NCBI GenBank assembly: GCA_964537875.1
Contig: CAZIDN010000014.1
Location: 1-63,139, forward strand
DNA: 63,139 nucleotides
Source of the DNA: JAPKZH01 sp964537875
GTDB lineage: Bacteria > Acidobacteriota > Aminicenantia > Aminicenantales > UBA4085
Direction of reading: 5' to 3'
Both the position numbers and the translations under genes were made by a program. Below are positions 42,342 to 50,716 of this stretch, piece after piece. Within the stretch, counting starts at the first letter, position 1; every line of letters begins with the position of its first letter. The notes below the pieces were generated by a model, which saw only the letters and a program-made list of their open reading frames with translations, did no database searches and was not told where the DNA came from.

Positions 42342-42371
42342 ATATTACCTTAAGAAAAGGTTTAATGTAAA
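42342..42371 (-). promoter_or_regulatory. Promoter of the S9 peptidase gene (copy 2 of the tRNA-Arg promoter)
   Basis: Minus strand TTTACA (42371-42366), 18-bp spacer, TAATAT (42347-42342). TCTTAAGGTAATATTATG and CTCCTTTCCAATTTACA are identical to the tRNA-Arg copy; only the middle of the spacer differs. Confidence 0.7.
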
Positions 42372-42427
42372 TTGGAAAGGAGGTGCTCCAATCTCCCCGA
42401 CATATCCCTGCCCTCTTCCACTCGTCC

Positions 42428-42456
42428 TTGACATCTCTTGAGCTGTAATTCATACT
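42428..42456 (+). promoter_or_regulatory. Promoter of the divergent kinase gene
   Basis: TTGACA (42428-42433), 17-bp spacer, CATACT (42451-42456), giving a leader of about 85 nt before ATG 42550. Confidence 0.5.
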
Positions 42457-42549
42457 TCCTCCGGATAGGTGAATGGGAAAATCGAGGCCAAAATTCTCCC
42501 GACGGCAGCCGAGCCCAAAACCCAAATCTTTCTTTAGGATTGAATTCCC

Positions 42550-44748
42550 ATGATAGGCAAAACCATTTCGCATCATACGATCGTCGAAAAGATCGGCGCA
42601 GGCGGCATGGGCGTTGTCTACAAGGCCCGTGACACGCATCTCGACCGCTATGTTGCCATCAAAGTCCTGCCGGCAGAGAAAGTCGCGGATCCGGATCGGA
42701 AGCGGCGCTTCGCGCAGGAGGCGAAGGCCGCGTCGGCGCTGAATCATCCGAACATCATTCACGTCTATGACATCGATCAGGCTGAGGGCATAGACTTCAT
42801 CTCCATGGAATACGTGGACGGCAGGACGCTCGGCCAACTGATCCCCCCCAAAGGGATGCCGCTGAGTGAAACGGTGAAGTACGCGGTCCAGATTGCCGAC
42901 GCCCTGGCGGCAGCCCACACGGCCGGTATCGTCCACCGGGATCTGAAGCCTGCCAATGTCATGGTGACGGAGAAAGGACTGATCAAGGTGCTCGACTTCG
43001 GCTTGGCCAAGCTTTCTCCGCTCGCAGGCATCGAGAACGCGCAGACGGTCACAGTCGCGGGCACAATCTCGGGGACCCTGTCCTACATGTCTCCTGAGCA
43101 GGCCGAGGGCCGTCCGGTCGACGGCCGCAGCGACATTTTCAGCCTCGGTGCCATGCTGTACGAGATGGCGAGCGGCATCCGGGCATTTGAACGGGACTCG
43201 GGCATCTCGACGCTGGCGGCGGTCCTGCGCGAGCAACCGCCCCCGCTGCGCACCGTGCCTCCGGATCTGGCGGCGATCATCAGCCGCTGCCTGTGCAAGA
43301 ATCCCGGCGACCGGTTTCAGCGCGCGGATGACATAAAACAAGCCCTTCTGCTAATCGGCCAATCGGCCCCGATTCCTGCCATCGCCGTTCTGCCGTTTAA
43401 AAACATGAGTGAGAACAAGGAAGACGAATACTTCAGCGACGGGCTGACCGAGGAGGTCATCAACGCGCTGACGAAGATCGCCGGCTTGCGCGTGACGGCC
43501 CGGACGTCCTCATTCGCTTTTCGCGGCAAGGAGCAGGACATCCGAGAAATCGGGGCCCGGCTCGCGGTGGACAACATCCTCGAAGGCAGCGTGAGGAGGG
43601 CCGGCAACAGGATCCGCGTGACGGCTCAGCTCATCAACGTGAGCGATGCCTGCCACCTCTGGAGCGAACGATACGATCGCGAGATGACGGATGTCTTCGC
43701 CATCCAGGACGAGATTTCACAGGTCATCGCCGACAAGCTGCGGGTCGGGCTCGGACAGGAACGGCGGACCTTGAAGCGGCCGACCGAGAACCTAGAAGCT
43801 TACAACTTGTATCTTCAGGGCCGATATCACCTGTCCAAGTGGACGCCGGAAGGATTTGCCATGGCGAGGCAATGCCTCGAACAGGCCGTCGCGCGGGATC
43901 CGGGCTTCGCCCTCGCCTACGACGCGCTCTCGGAATTCTACTGGTACCTCGGTTTCTTCGGTTTCATTCCGCCCAAGGAAGCGTTCTCGACAGGAATCTG
44001 GGCGGCGCTGCGCGCCGTGGAAATCGACGATACGCTGGCCGAGACCCACGCCCTGGTCGGTATGTACCGCAAGGAGTTGGACTACAACTGGCCGGAAGTC
44101 CAGAGGGAAATGAAGCGCGCGCTGGAACTGAATCCGTCGTCGCCCACCGTCCGGGTGCGCATTGCGCTGAGCGGCCTGATGCCGCTGGGGCGGCTGAAAG
44201 AGTCGGTGGAGGAACTGAAGTTCGTTATCGAGTCGGACCCGTTGTCGTTGTTCAACCGCTGGTGGCTGGCCATCATGTACTACCTCGCCCGCGACAATGA
44301 CCATTCGTTGGAGCAGGCGCGGTTCATGATCGACATCGACCCCTCATATTACATCGGACACTGGATGCGCGGAATGATTTGCCTGGACAAAGGAATACTG
44401 GGTGAGGCGATCGCCGAGTTCAGGGAGGCGGTTACGCTCTCCGGCAACATTCCCCTGATGCTCGGCTGGCTCGGCCTGGGATTAGCGAGAGCGGGTGAGG
44501 GCGGAGAGGCCAACGCCCTGCTGGACCGGTTATCCGAAATCTCCCGGGCTGCATACGTCCCCCCCAGCTGCTTCGCCTGGATTCACCTCGGGCTCGGCAA
44601 CATTGGTGAGGCCTTCACCTGGATGGAGCGAGCGATCGACGCGCGGGATCCGATGATCGTGCCGATTAAAAGCTATCCGTTTCTAGATCCGCTCCGCACC
44701 GACCCGCGCTTCCACGCGCTCCTGCGGAAAATGAATCTGGAGGAATAG
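42550..44748 (+). CDS. Soluble Ser/Thr protein kinase with TolB-like and TPR domains
   Basis: 732 residues. The Hanks-type kinase domain fills 7-265: glycine loop GAGGMG, Lys38 in VAIKVL, HRD at 129-131 (IVHRDLKPAN), DFG at 149-151, MSPEQAEG. All catalytic residues are present. Next comes the TolB/FlgO-like nucleotide-cyclase-associated segment (AIAVLPFKNMSENKEDEYF, then DNILEGSVRRAGNRIRVTAQ), then TPR-like repeats to the end. There is no zinc ribbon and no membrane helix, unlike most of the neighbouring kinases. Codon use is GC-rich like that of the S9 gene beside it. It is probably a cytoplasmic signalling kinase of Acidobacterial type. Confidence 0.87.
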   Translation: MIGKTISHHTIVEKIGAGGMGVVYKARDTHLDRYVAIKVLPAEKVADPDRKRRFAQEAKAASALNHPNIIHVYDIDQAEGIDFISMEYVDGRTLGQLIPPKGMPLSETVKYAVQIADALAAAHTAGIVHRDLKPANVMVTEKGLIKVLDFGLAKLSPLAGIENAQTVTVAGTISGTLSYMSPEQAEGRPVDGRSDIFSLGAMLYEMASGIRAFERDSGISTLAAVLREQPPPLRTVPPDLAAIISRCLCKNPGDRFQRADDIKQALLLIGQSAPIPAIAVLPFKNMSENKEDEYFSDGLTEEVINALTKIAGLRVTARTSSFAFRGKEQDIREIGARLAVDNILEGSVRRAGNRIRVTAQLINVSDACHLWSERYDREMTDVFAIQDEISQVIADKLRVGLGQERRTLKRPTENLEAYNLYLQGRYHLSKWTPEGFAMARQCLEQAVARDPGFALAYDALSEFYWYLGFFGFIPPKEAFSTGIWAALRAVEIDDTLAETHALVGMYRKELDYNWPEVQREMKRALELNPSSPTVRVRIALSGLMPLGRLKESVEELKFVIESDPLSLFNRWWLAIMYYLARDNDHSLEQARFMIDIDPSYYIGHWMRGMICLDKGILGEAIAEFREAVTLSGNIPLMLGWLGLGLARAGEGGEANALLDRLSEISRAAYVPPSCFAWIHLGLGNIGEAFTWMERAIDARDPMIVPIKSYPFLDPLRTDPRFHALLRKMNLEE

Positions 44749-44853
44749 CCGATTTTTTTATCTTTAAGGAATAAATTTCACAATATTTGGCGTTCTAAGA
44801 TTAACGGACAGGAAATCCGATGATCTCAGAATGAACAAGTGGCAGAAAAATTA

Positions 44854-47800
44854 TCACCCCTTCAGCCCCGCCAGACGCTTCCTGGCATCCTCCACCTCGG
44901 GAATACCAGGATCGGCATTCTTCCAGAGGTCGAGGAACTTCTGGTATTGTTCGATGGCTTTGACTTTCAAGCCCTTTTGCTCATAAAGCTTGGCCAGCCT
45001 GTAATGAAGCACAGGATGGACGAGAAACCGCGCTCGGCTGTTCGGGTCAAAGGTGACGAGATTCTCGTACTCGGTGATAGCTCGATCGACATCGCCTTTC
45101 TGCAGATAGGCCCTGGCTAAGATATCCTTCAAAAAAGGCGTATTGTAGCTTATTAGTGGCATGACTTCTAGCATCCCGGGCGGAACAGGCAGAGCCGTCT
45201 TTTCAAAAAACGCAATGGCTTTATCCGGAAAGCCCTCGGCAAGTAAGACCTCAGCCTGAACAAGATTGGCAAGATAGGTCCCCCACTCTCTTTGACTGGG
45301 GGTCAAACTAGGCATAAGGGACGCTGTCTCGGCCACTCTTGTTTTGGCCGAATCCATCCTTCCCTCTTTCAATTCTATCAGGCTCAGGACACCCAGGTAG
45401 CCGACTTTATAATAAGCTTCGTTTCTGGAATCTTGATCCATGAAGGCATCGAACCACTCTTTATTGCATTTCCGAGCGAGATCGAATTCACCTCTGAATA
45501 GATAAATTAGCGCTTTAAAATAACTGATTTGAGCTTTTCCTCTCGCGTCTCCCACTGAGGCCAGCATTTCTTCTGCTTTTTTCAGGTTGTCCAAGCCCTT
45601 ATTCAAGCCGCCGAGCCAGCCTTGATAAAATCCCTTGATGGTGAATCCGTCTCCTTTCCACCCTGCGTCGGGCGCCTGGGCAATGAACTTTTCCAGCCAG
45701 GCCATGGCCTGAGCCGGTTCCTCTTTCAAAGCATAGATATAGGCAATACAATAATTGGAAGTGATAAATTCGGGTTTTACAGCCAGGGCTTCTTTATACT
45801 TGGCGATGGCCTCGTCTAACTTGCCCATAAAAAAATAAGCTTCAGCCAGGGAATCAAGCGGGTTGGCATCCTGGGGATTCAAAGAAGCATATTTCTGGAA
45901 ATGTTCGATCGATTTATCAAAATTCCTGAGAGCGAGATAGATGTATCCGAGCTCATTATGAGCATTTCCATAATCAGGATCGAGATCAAGGACTTTGTTC
46001 TGCTCTTCGATAGCCATCTCATAGTCATTGGTCCCGCGATATAAAACGCCGAGCCAATAATGAGCTAGTTTCTCCCTAGGGTATTTCTGGATGATCTCCT
46101 GCAAGAGGCGATTTCTGGCTTCCCGGTTACGTTCTATCAAGCCGGCATAGGCTACTTCTATATAAAGTCTTTCTCTTTCAGTGACTTTGTGGGCTAAGGC
46201 TTTCGCTTTTGCAATGGCCCCTTTCCCCGCCTGAATATTACCTAAAGCCTGGTGCGTAGCCCCAAGAGTGAAATAAGCCATGGCAAACTCAGGGTCCAGC
46301 TCGACGGCTTTTTCGAACGATCTTCTGGCATCTACATAGTACATTTTATCGAATTCTTCTCTGCCTTTTAGAAAATACTTATACGCCTCCATCGAGCTTG
46401 TCGTCGCCTCTGCGACCTGGGTTTTTTCGGCTTCGATTTTCTCTCTGGCCAAGCCGATGCCCGCGGAAATGCCCCTGCTCAACTCGTCGATCTGGATTCT
46501 CAGGATGCTGTCCGCTCCTTCGCCCCGGGAGCTGGCGCTCTTAACCATTTTTCTGGTCTCGACATCCAGGACCTTGACGTCCGTGGCAAACATATCTCCG
46601 GCCTTGATGAAGCTTCCCAGGACGATGGCTTCGATTCCTTCCTTGCGGCAGAGCCGAAAGCCTGATTCGCGGTCAATGGTTTCTGCATTCTTTTCGCCCA
46701 TCTGCGAAAGAAGGTCAGCCATCCTCTCCCAGGTGACGACATACAGCCCGCCTTTCTGCTCAAGGCTGGTGATGAGAAGGTTGGGGATGGCTTTTCTGAG
46801 ATAATCAAAAGCTATGTCGCCTGTCTGGTTTTCAAAGCTGATGACGGCGATGGAGTTTTTGATCTTGGGGGAAGGCGCAGCTTCTTTCCGGGGGAGAAAT
46901 TTCCAGAGGACTATCCCGATGAAGACGACAGAAATCAGAATGATCGCCGGAATCATCAGACGCTTCAGCTCGAATTGGACTGTGATCCGTTTGGAGGTGA
47001 GGGTTTTTCTCTCGGGGACAACACGTTCGGTCGTGGGAATCCCTTTTTCGATCTTCTCCAGCTCGGCCTCGACTTCAGCGGCTGTCTGGTATCTCTTGGC
47101 TCTGTCTTTCTCCAGACATTTAAGGATGAGGTGTTTGAGGTCATCGGAAATATGAGGGTTGAGCAACTTAGGATCTTTGGGAATCTCTGTCTTGTGCTTG
47201 ATGGCCACGCTCAAGGCCGTCTCGCCTCCGAATGGAACTCGCCCTGTGGCCATTTCATAGAGAATGATGCCGAGTGAATAGATATCGGACCTCTGATCAA
47301 CGTCCCTAGCTTCCGTCTGCTCGGGCGACATATACTCCGGCGTGCCGATCATGATCCCTGCGCCTGTGATCCCTTTCTCCCGGATCGACCGGGCGATGCC
47401 GAAATCCATAATCTTGGCGTTCCCGCCCTTGTCGATTATGATGTTTTGAGGCTTGAGGTCTCTATGGACGACGCCCAGGTTGTGCGCTTCGGCCAGGCCC
47501 TGGCAGACCTGTTTCCCGACGCTCAATACGGTCCCTATGGTGAGGCCGGTGGACATGCGGATCATGGTCTTGAGGTCCTCGCCGGAAACGTATTCCATGG
47601 TGATGAAGTGGGCCCCCTCGGATTCCCCGATATCGAACATGCCGCAGACGTTTTTGTGCCTGATTTTCCGGGCTAACTTGAGCTCGTTCGAAAAGCGCTC
47701 GATGGTTTCACTATCCGAGGCGACCTCGGGCTTAATGAGCTTCAAAGCCACCTTCTCTTTGATCTTGGTATCAAAAACTTTATAGACCCGGCCCATCCCG

Positions 47801-47997
47801 CCTTTGCCGAGCTCCTCGATGATCTGATAGCGTCCGGCGAAGGTGGAGCCGGTAGTCAGTTCGTGGATAGGCGTTTGAAGGGTTTCTGTAACCTTTGGAT
47901 GGATGTCCCCAGAGGGCTCTAGTTGGGTCCCGCAATCAGCGCAGAACTGCTTGGTTTCGGGATTCTCGGAATGACATTTTTGGCACTTGATGGTCAC
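44854..47997 (-). CDS. Zinc-ribbon Ser/Thr kinase with membrane helix, CsgG/FlgO-like domain and TPRs
   Basis: 1047 residues from GTG 47997. The zinc ribbon has C5, C8, C19 and C22. A linker with the recurring QTPIHELTTGSTFAGRYQII leads to an active-looking kinase (Lys86, HRD at Asp180, DFG at Asp198). A helix near 345-366 (LMIPAIILISVVFIGIVLW) separates it from an outer-facing part. That part has a CsgG/FlgO-like domain (SIAVISFENQTGDIAFDYL) and many TPRs, ending in LPEVEDARKRLAGLKG-type residues. It would sense something outside and phosphorylate inside. It is the last gene of the tandem array. Its promoter is at 48027-48055. Confidence 0.87.
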   Translation of the reverse strand: MTIKCQKCHSENPETKQFCADCGTQLEPSGDIHPKVTETLQTPIHELTTGSTFAGRYQIIEELGKGGMGRVYKVFDTKIKEKVALKLIKPEVASDSETIERFSNELKLARKIRHKNVCGMFDIGESEGAHFITMEYVSGEDLKTMIRMSTGLTIGTVLSVGKQVCQGLAEAHNLGVVHRDLKPQNIIIDKGGNAKIMDFGIARSIREKGITGAGIMIGTPEYMSPEQTEARDVDQRSDIYSLGIILYEMATGRVPFGGETALSVAIKHKTEIPKDPKLLNPHISDDLKHLILKCLEKDRAKRYQTAAEVEAELEKIEKGIPTTERVVPERKTLTSKRITVQFELKRLMIPAIILISVVFIGIVLWKFLPRKEAAPSPKIKNSIAVISFENQTGDIAFDYLRKAIPNLLITSLEQKGGLYVVTWERMADLLSQMGEKNAETIDRESGFRLCRKEGIEAIVLGSFIKAGDMFATDVKVLDVETRKMVKSASSRGEGADSILRIQIDELSRGISAGIGLAREKIEAEKTQVAEATTSSMEAYKYFLKGREEFDKMYYVDARRSFEKAVELDPEFAMAYFTLGATHQALGNIQAGKGAIAKAKALAHKVTERERLYIEVAYAGLIERNREARNRLLQEIIQKYPREKLAHYWLGVLYRGTNDYEMAIEEQNKVLDLDPDYGNAHNELGYIYLALRNFDKSIEHFQKYASLNPQDANPLDSLAEAYFFMGKLDEAIAKYKEALAVKPEFITSNYCIAYIYALKEEPAQAMAWLEKFIAQAPDAGWKGDGFTIKGFYQGWLGGLNKGLDNLKKAEEMLASVGDARGKAQISYFKALIYLFRGEFDLARKCNKEWFDAFMDQDSRNEAYYKVGYLGVLSLIELKEGRMDSAKTRVAETASLMPSLTPSQREWGTYLANLVQAEVLLAEGFPDKAIAFFEKTALPVPPGMLEVMPLISYNTPFLKDILARAYLQKGDVDRAITEYENLVTFDPNSRARFLVHPVLHYRLAKLYEQKGLKVKAIEQYQKFLDLWKNADPGIPEVEDARKRLAGLKG

Positions 47998-48026
47998 TGC
48001 TGGCCCTTTCTATCTGGGATGGCTAA

Positions 48027-48055
48027 AGATTAACAAGGAATGGAGTCAGAGTCAA
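48027..48055 (-). promoter_or_regulatory. Promoter of the last array kinase
   Basis: Minus strand TTGACT (48055-48050), 17-bp spacer, TAATCT (48032-48027), 30 bp before the GTG start. Confidence 0.5.
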
Positions 48056-48139
48056 CTGGGCCAGACCCAAACCGGCACGGATCATCTATAGCGAAGAATT
48101 TTTGGCCCTTTGCGTCAAGAGCTCTGAATTGTGACTAAA

Positions 48140-48244
48140 CTACTTCAGCCCCGCCAGCCTTTTCCCGGCATCTTCGACCTCAGGCAGGCCCGGGTAGGTG
48201 TCTTTCCAGATGTCGCGGAATTTCTTTGTGGTCTTGCTTATCAT
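48140..48244 (-). pseudogene. Orphan C-terminal tail of a TPR kinase
   Basis: A 34-codon frame whose ATG overlaps the stop of the upstream kinase (TAATG). It reads KFRDIWKDTYPGLPEVEDAG then KRLAGLK, nearly identical to the last 26 residues of the kinases at 44854-47997 and 50717-53821. The kinase directly upstream (48244-50640) ends differently and lacks this tail. The scrap is therefore what is left after the original C-terminal half was replaced. Confidence 0.75.
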
Positions 48245-50640
48245 TATTTATCGAGATTCATTTTCTTGAGGAAGGCTTTGAATCGAGGGTCTGAGCGGAT
48301 GATGTTAAATTCGGGTAAAACCTTCATGAGGGACAAATTTGGATCACGCTCTTCTATCGCTTTTTCCAAACATTCAAACCATTTATTGATTTCTCCAAGC
48401 GCTGTATGTATTAGCATCAAAGTTGTCGGTCCGATATATTCTTCCTTCGAGCGCTCTTCCAGTCCATGAAGGATCTTTTCTGCTTCATCTTTTTGACCCA
48501 ACATGGCATAAGCATATCCCAGATGTCCGAATGCCCCGGATAGGCCGCCTGTAAGCTCGATCGCTTGTTGAATTTCCGGTATAGCTTCCTTATACATCCC
48601 CTTATCGTTGTACAAAATCCCCATGTAGAAATGGGCCTGGCCAAAGTTCGGGTCCATCTCAATGGTTTTTTTGAGCTGTTCTTGAGCTTCATCGTACCTG
48701 CGTGCTAGACGGAAACAGTAACCTAATTCAGTATTCATCCGGAGAGATAAAGGGTCGAGTTCCACAGCTTTTTTTAGGGCAAGAACGGATTCCTCGTGGC
48801 GACCCAAGGACGCCAGAAAGACAGCATATCCAAAATGGGCGCTGTCTAATCCCGGATTGAGGGAAAGAGCCTTTTTGAGTCCTTTTTCGGCAGCCGTCCA
48901 ATCCCAATCATATAAAAGGGAAACAAAGGCTAAAGAGCAATAGGCTTGAGAAAGTGAGCTGTCTATTTCAAGGGCTTTCCGGGCTGCAGCCTTGGCCTTT
49001 GGGAAGGCTTCTTGCGGCCGGGCAAAGCCGAGCCAACCCAGGCTGATGAAGTTGAAGGCAAGCTGGGCATGAGCCAGCGCGTATGCGGGGTCAATCTCAA
49101 GAGCCTGATGGACGTATTCCAGACCTCTTTTCCCCCCTTCTTTTGTCCTTTTGCTCCAGAAATACCAGCCTTTCAACAACAGGTTATGGGCCTCTAAGTT
49201 ATCCGTGTAGCGCTTGACGACCTGCTCCCTCTCTTTTTCCAGCAACTCAATCTTCAGCTTGTCCACGATCTCCAGCGTCACTTCGTCTTGAATGTTAAAA
49301 ACGTCTTTCATCTCGCGGTCGAACCGCTCGGACCAGAGGTGGTAACCGTCGGCGACGTTGATGAGCTGGGCCGTAATCCTCAGCCTCTCTCCGGCTTTTC
49401 GCACACTCCCTTCCAGAACTGTGTCCACGTTCAGTTTTTCTCCGACCTCGCGGATGTCGATCTCTTTTCCTTTGAAAGCAAAGGCTGAGGTCCGGGCCAC
49501 TACCTTCAGCTCCCGGATATGGCTCAAGGCGTTGATGATCTCTTCGGTCAGGCCGTCGCAGAAGTAATCCTGTTCTCTCTCCGGACTGAGATTCGAAAAA
49601 GGGAGGACAGCAATCGATTTTTTCCATTCCGCCTCGAGTATCTTTTCTGTATCGGGTACCTTTGCCGCGGCAATGCCAGTGGTGGGAGTGCGGGACTCTA
49701 TCATGACCAATGCCGATAGGATTTCATCTACATGTTGGTATCTTCTCTCTTTCTCTTTTTCCATACATTTCAGGATCAAACGGCTCAGCTCTTCGGGGAT
49801 TTGTGGGTAGAACTCCCGCGGGTCTTTGGGGATCTCGGTCTTATGCTTCACGGCGATGCTTAACGCCGTCTCGCCTTCAAAGGGAAGTCTGCCGGTTATC
49901 ATCTCATACAGGATCACGCCCAATGAATAAATATCCGACCGCTGGTCGGCTTCCTTCCCCTCCACCTGCTCAGGCGACATGTACTCCGGCGCCCCGATCA
50001 TCACGCCCGCGCTTGTAATCCCTTTGGCCCTGAGAGACCGGGCTATCCCAAAATCCATGATCCGGGCATTCCCGTCCTTATCAATCATTATATTGCTGGG
50101 CTTGAGATCCCGGTGGACAATTCCCAATCGGTGTGCTTCGGCCAGCCCCTCGCAAGCCTGTTTGGCAATGGAAATAGCCGTGCCTATGGTCAATTGCTTG
50201 ACTCGCCTGATTAAGCTTTTTAAATCTTCGCCAGAGACGTATTCCATCGTAATGAAATTTGTCCCTTCCGCTTTGCCCAGGTCGAACATCCCGCAAACGT
50301 TCTTGTGCCTGATTCCCCGAGCCAACTTGAGTTCGTTCGAGAACCGTTCGATCGTCTCCTTGTCGCAGGCAATTTCAGGCTTCAACAGCTTTAAGGCCAC
50401 TTTTTCGTTGATATCTGTATCGAAGACTTTGTAGACCTTGCCCATCCCTCCCTTCCCCAGCTCTTCGATAATCTGGTAGCGTCCGGCGAAGGTCGCACCC
50501 GTGGTCAGCTCTTTGATCGGAGTCTTTAGGGTTTCTGTTTGGAAGGCAGAGATTTCTTCTGAGGGATGCAGCGAAGCAGCACAATTGCCGCAAAACTTAG
50601 TATCAGAGGGATTATCAAAATGACATTTAGGACATTTCAT
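48244..50640 (-). CDS. Zinc-ribbon Ser/Thr kinase with TolB-like and TPR domains, no membrane helix
   Basis: 798 residues from ATG 50640 (GAGGGCA upstream); an earlier start codon in the frame lacks a site. Zinc ribbon C3, C6, C17, C20; the ETLKTPIKELTTG linker; an active kinase (HRDLKPSNIMI, IMDFGIARS). After a short linker with no hydrophobic stretch, the TolB/FlgO-like region follows (SIAVLPFSNLSPEREQDYF, then VDTVLEGSVRKAGERLRITA), and about eight TPRs. The sensor half resembles the divergent kinase at 42550 more than the array's long kinases, so this gene looks like a hybrid of both types. It is followed by the orphan tail. Confidence 0.87.
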   Translation of the reverse strand: MKCPKCHFDNPSDTKFCGNCAASLHPSEEISAFQTETLKTPIKELTTGATFAGRYQIIEELGKGGMGKVYKVFDTDINEKVALKLLKPEIACDKETIERFSNELKLARGIRHKNVCGMFDLGKAEGTNFITMEYVSGEDLKSLIRRVKQLTIGTAISIAKQACEGLAEAHRLGIVHRDLKPSNIMIDKDGNARIMDFGIARSLRAKGITSAGVMIGAPEYMSPEQVEGKEADQRSDIYSLGVILYEMITGRLPFEGETALSIAVKHKTEIPKDPREFYPQIPEELSRLILKCMEKEKERRYQHVDEILSALVMIESRTPTTGIAAAKVPDTEKILEAEWKKSIAVLPFSNLSPEREQDYFCDGLTEEIINALSHIRELKVVARTSAFAFKGKEIDIREVGEKLNVDTVLEGSVRKAGERLRITAQLINVADGYHLWSERFDREMKDVFNIQDEVTLEIVDKLKIELLEKEREQVVKRYTDNLEAHNLLLKGWYFWSKRTKEGGKRGLEYVHQALEIDPAYALAHAQLAFNFISLGWLGFARPQEAFPKAKAAARKALEIDSSLSQAYCSLAFVSLLYDWDWTAAEKGLKKALSLNPGLDSAHFGYAVFLASLGRHEESVLALKKAVELDPLSLRMNTELGYCFRLARRYDEAQEQLKKTIEMDPNFGQAHFYMGILYNDKGMYKEAIPEIQQAIELTGGLSGAFGHLGYAYAMLGQKDEAEKILHGLEERSKEEYIGPTTLMLIHTALGEINKWFECLEKAIEERDPNLSLMKVLPEFNIIRSDPRFKAFLKKMNLDK

Positions 50641-50716
50641 TGCCCTCGTTCCCTGCTCGGCTGCCTGGCGAAAGAATAACATCAATAGAGAAGTGAGTCA
50701 AACGTCAGAAAAATTA

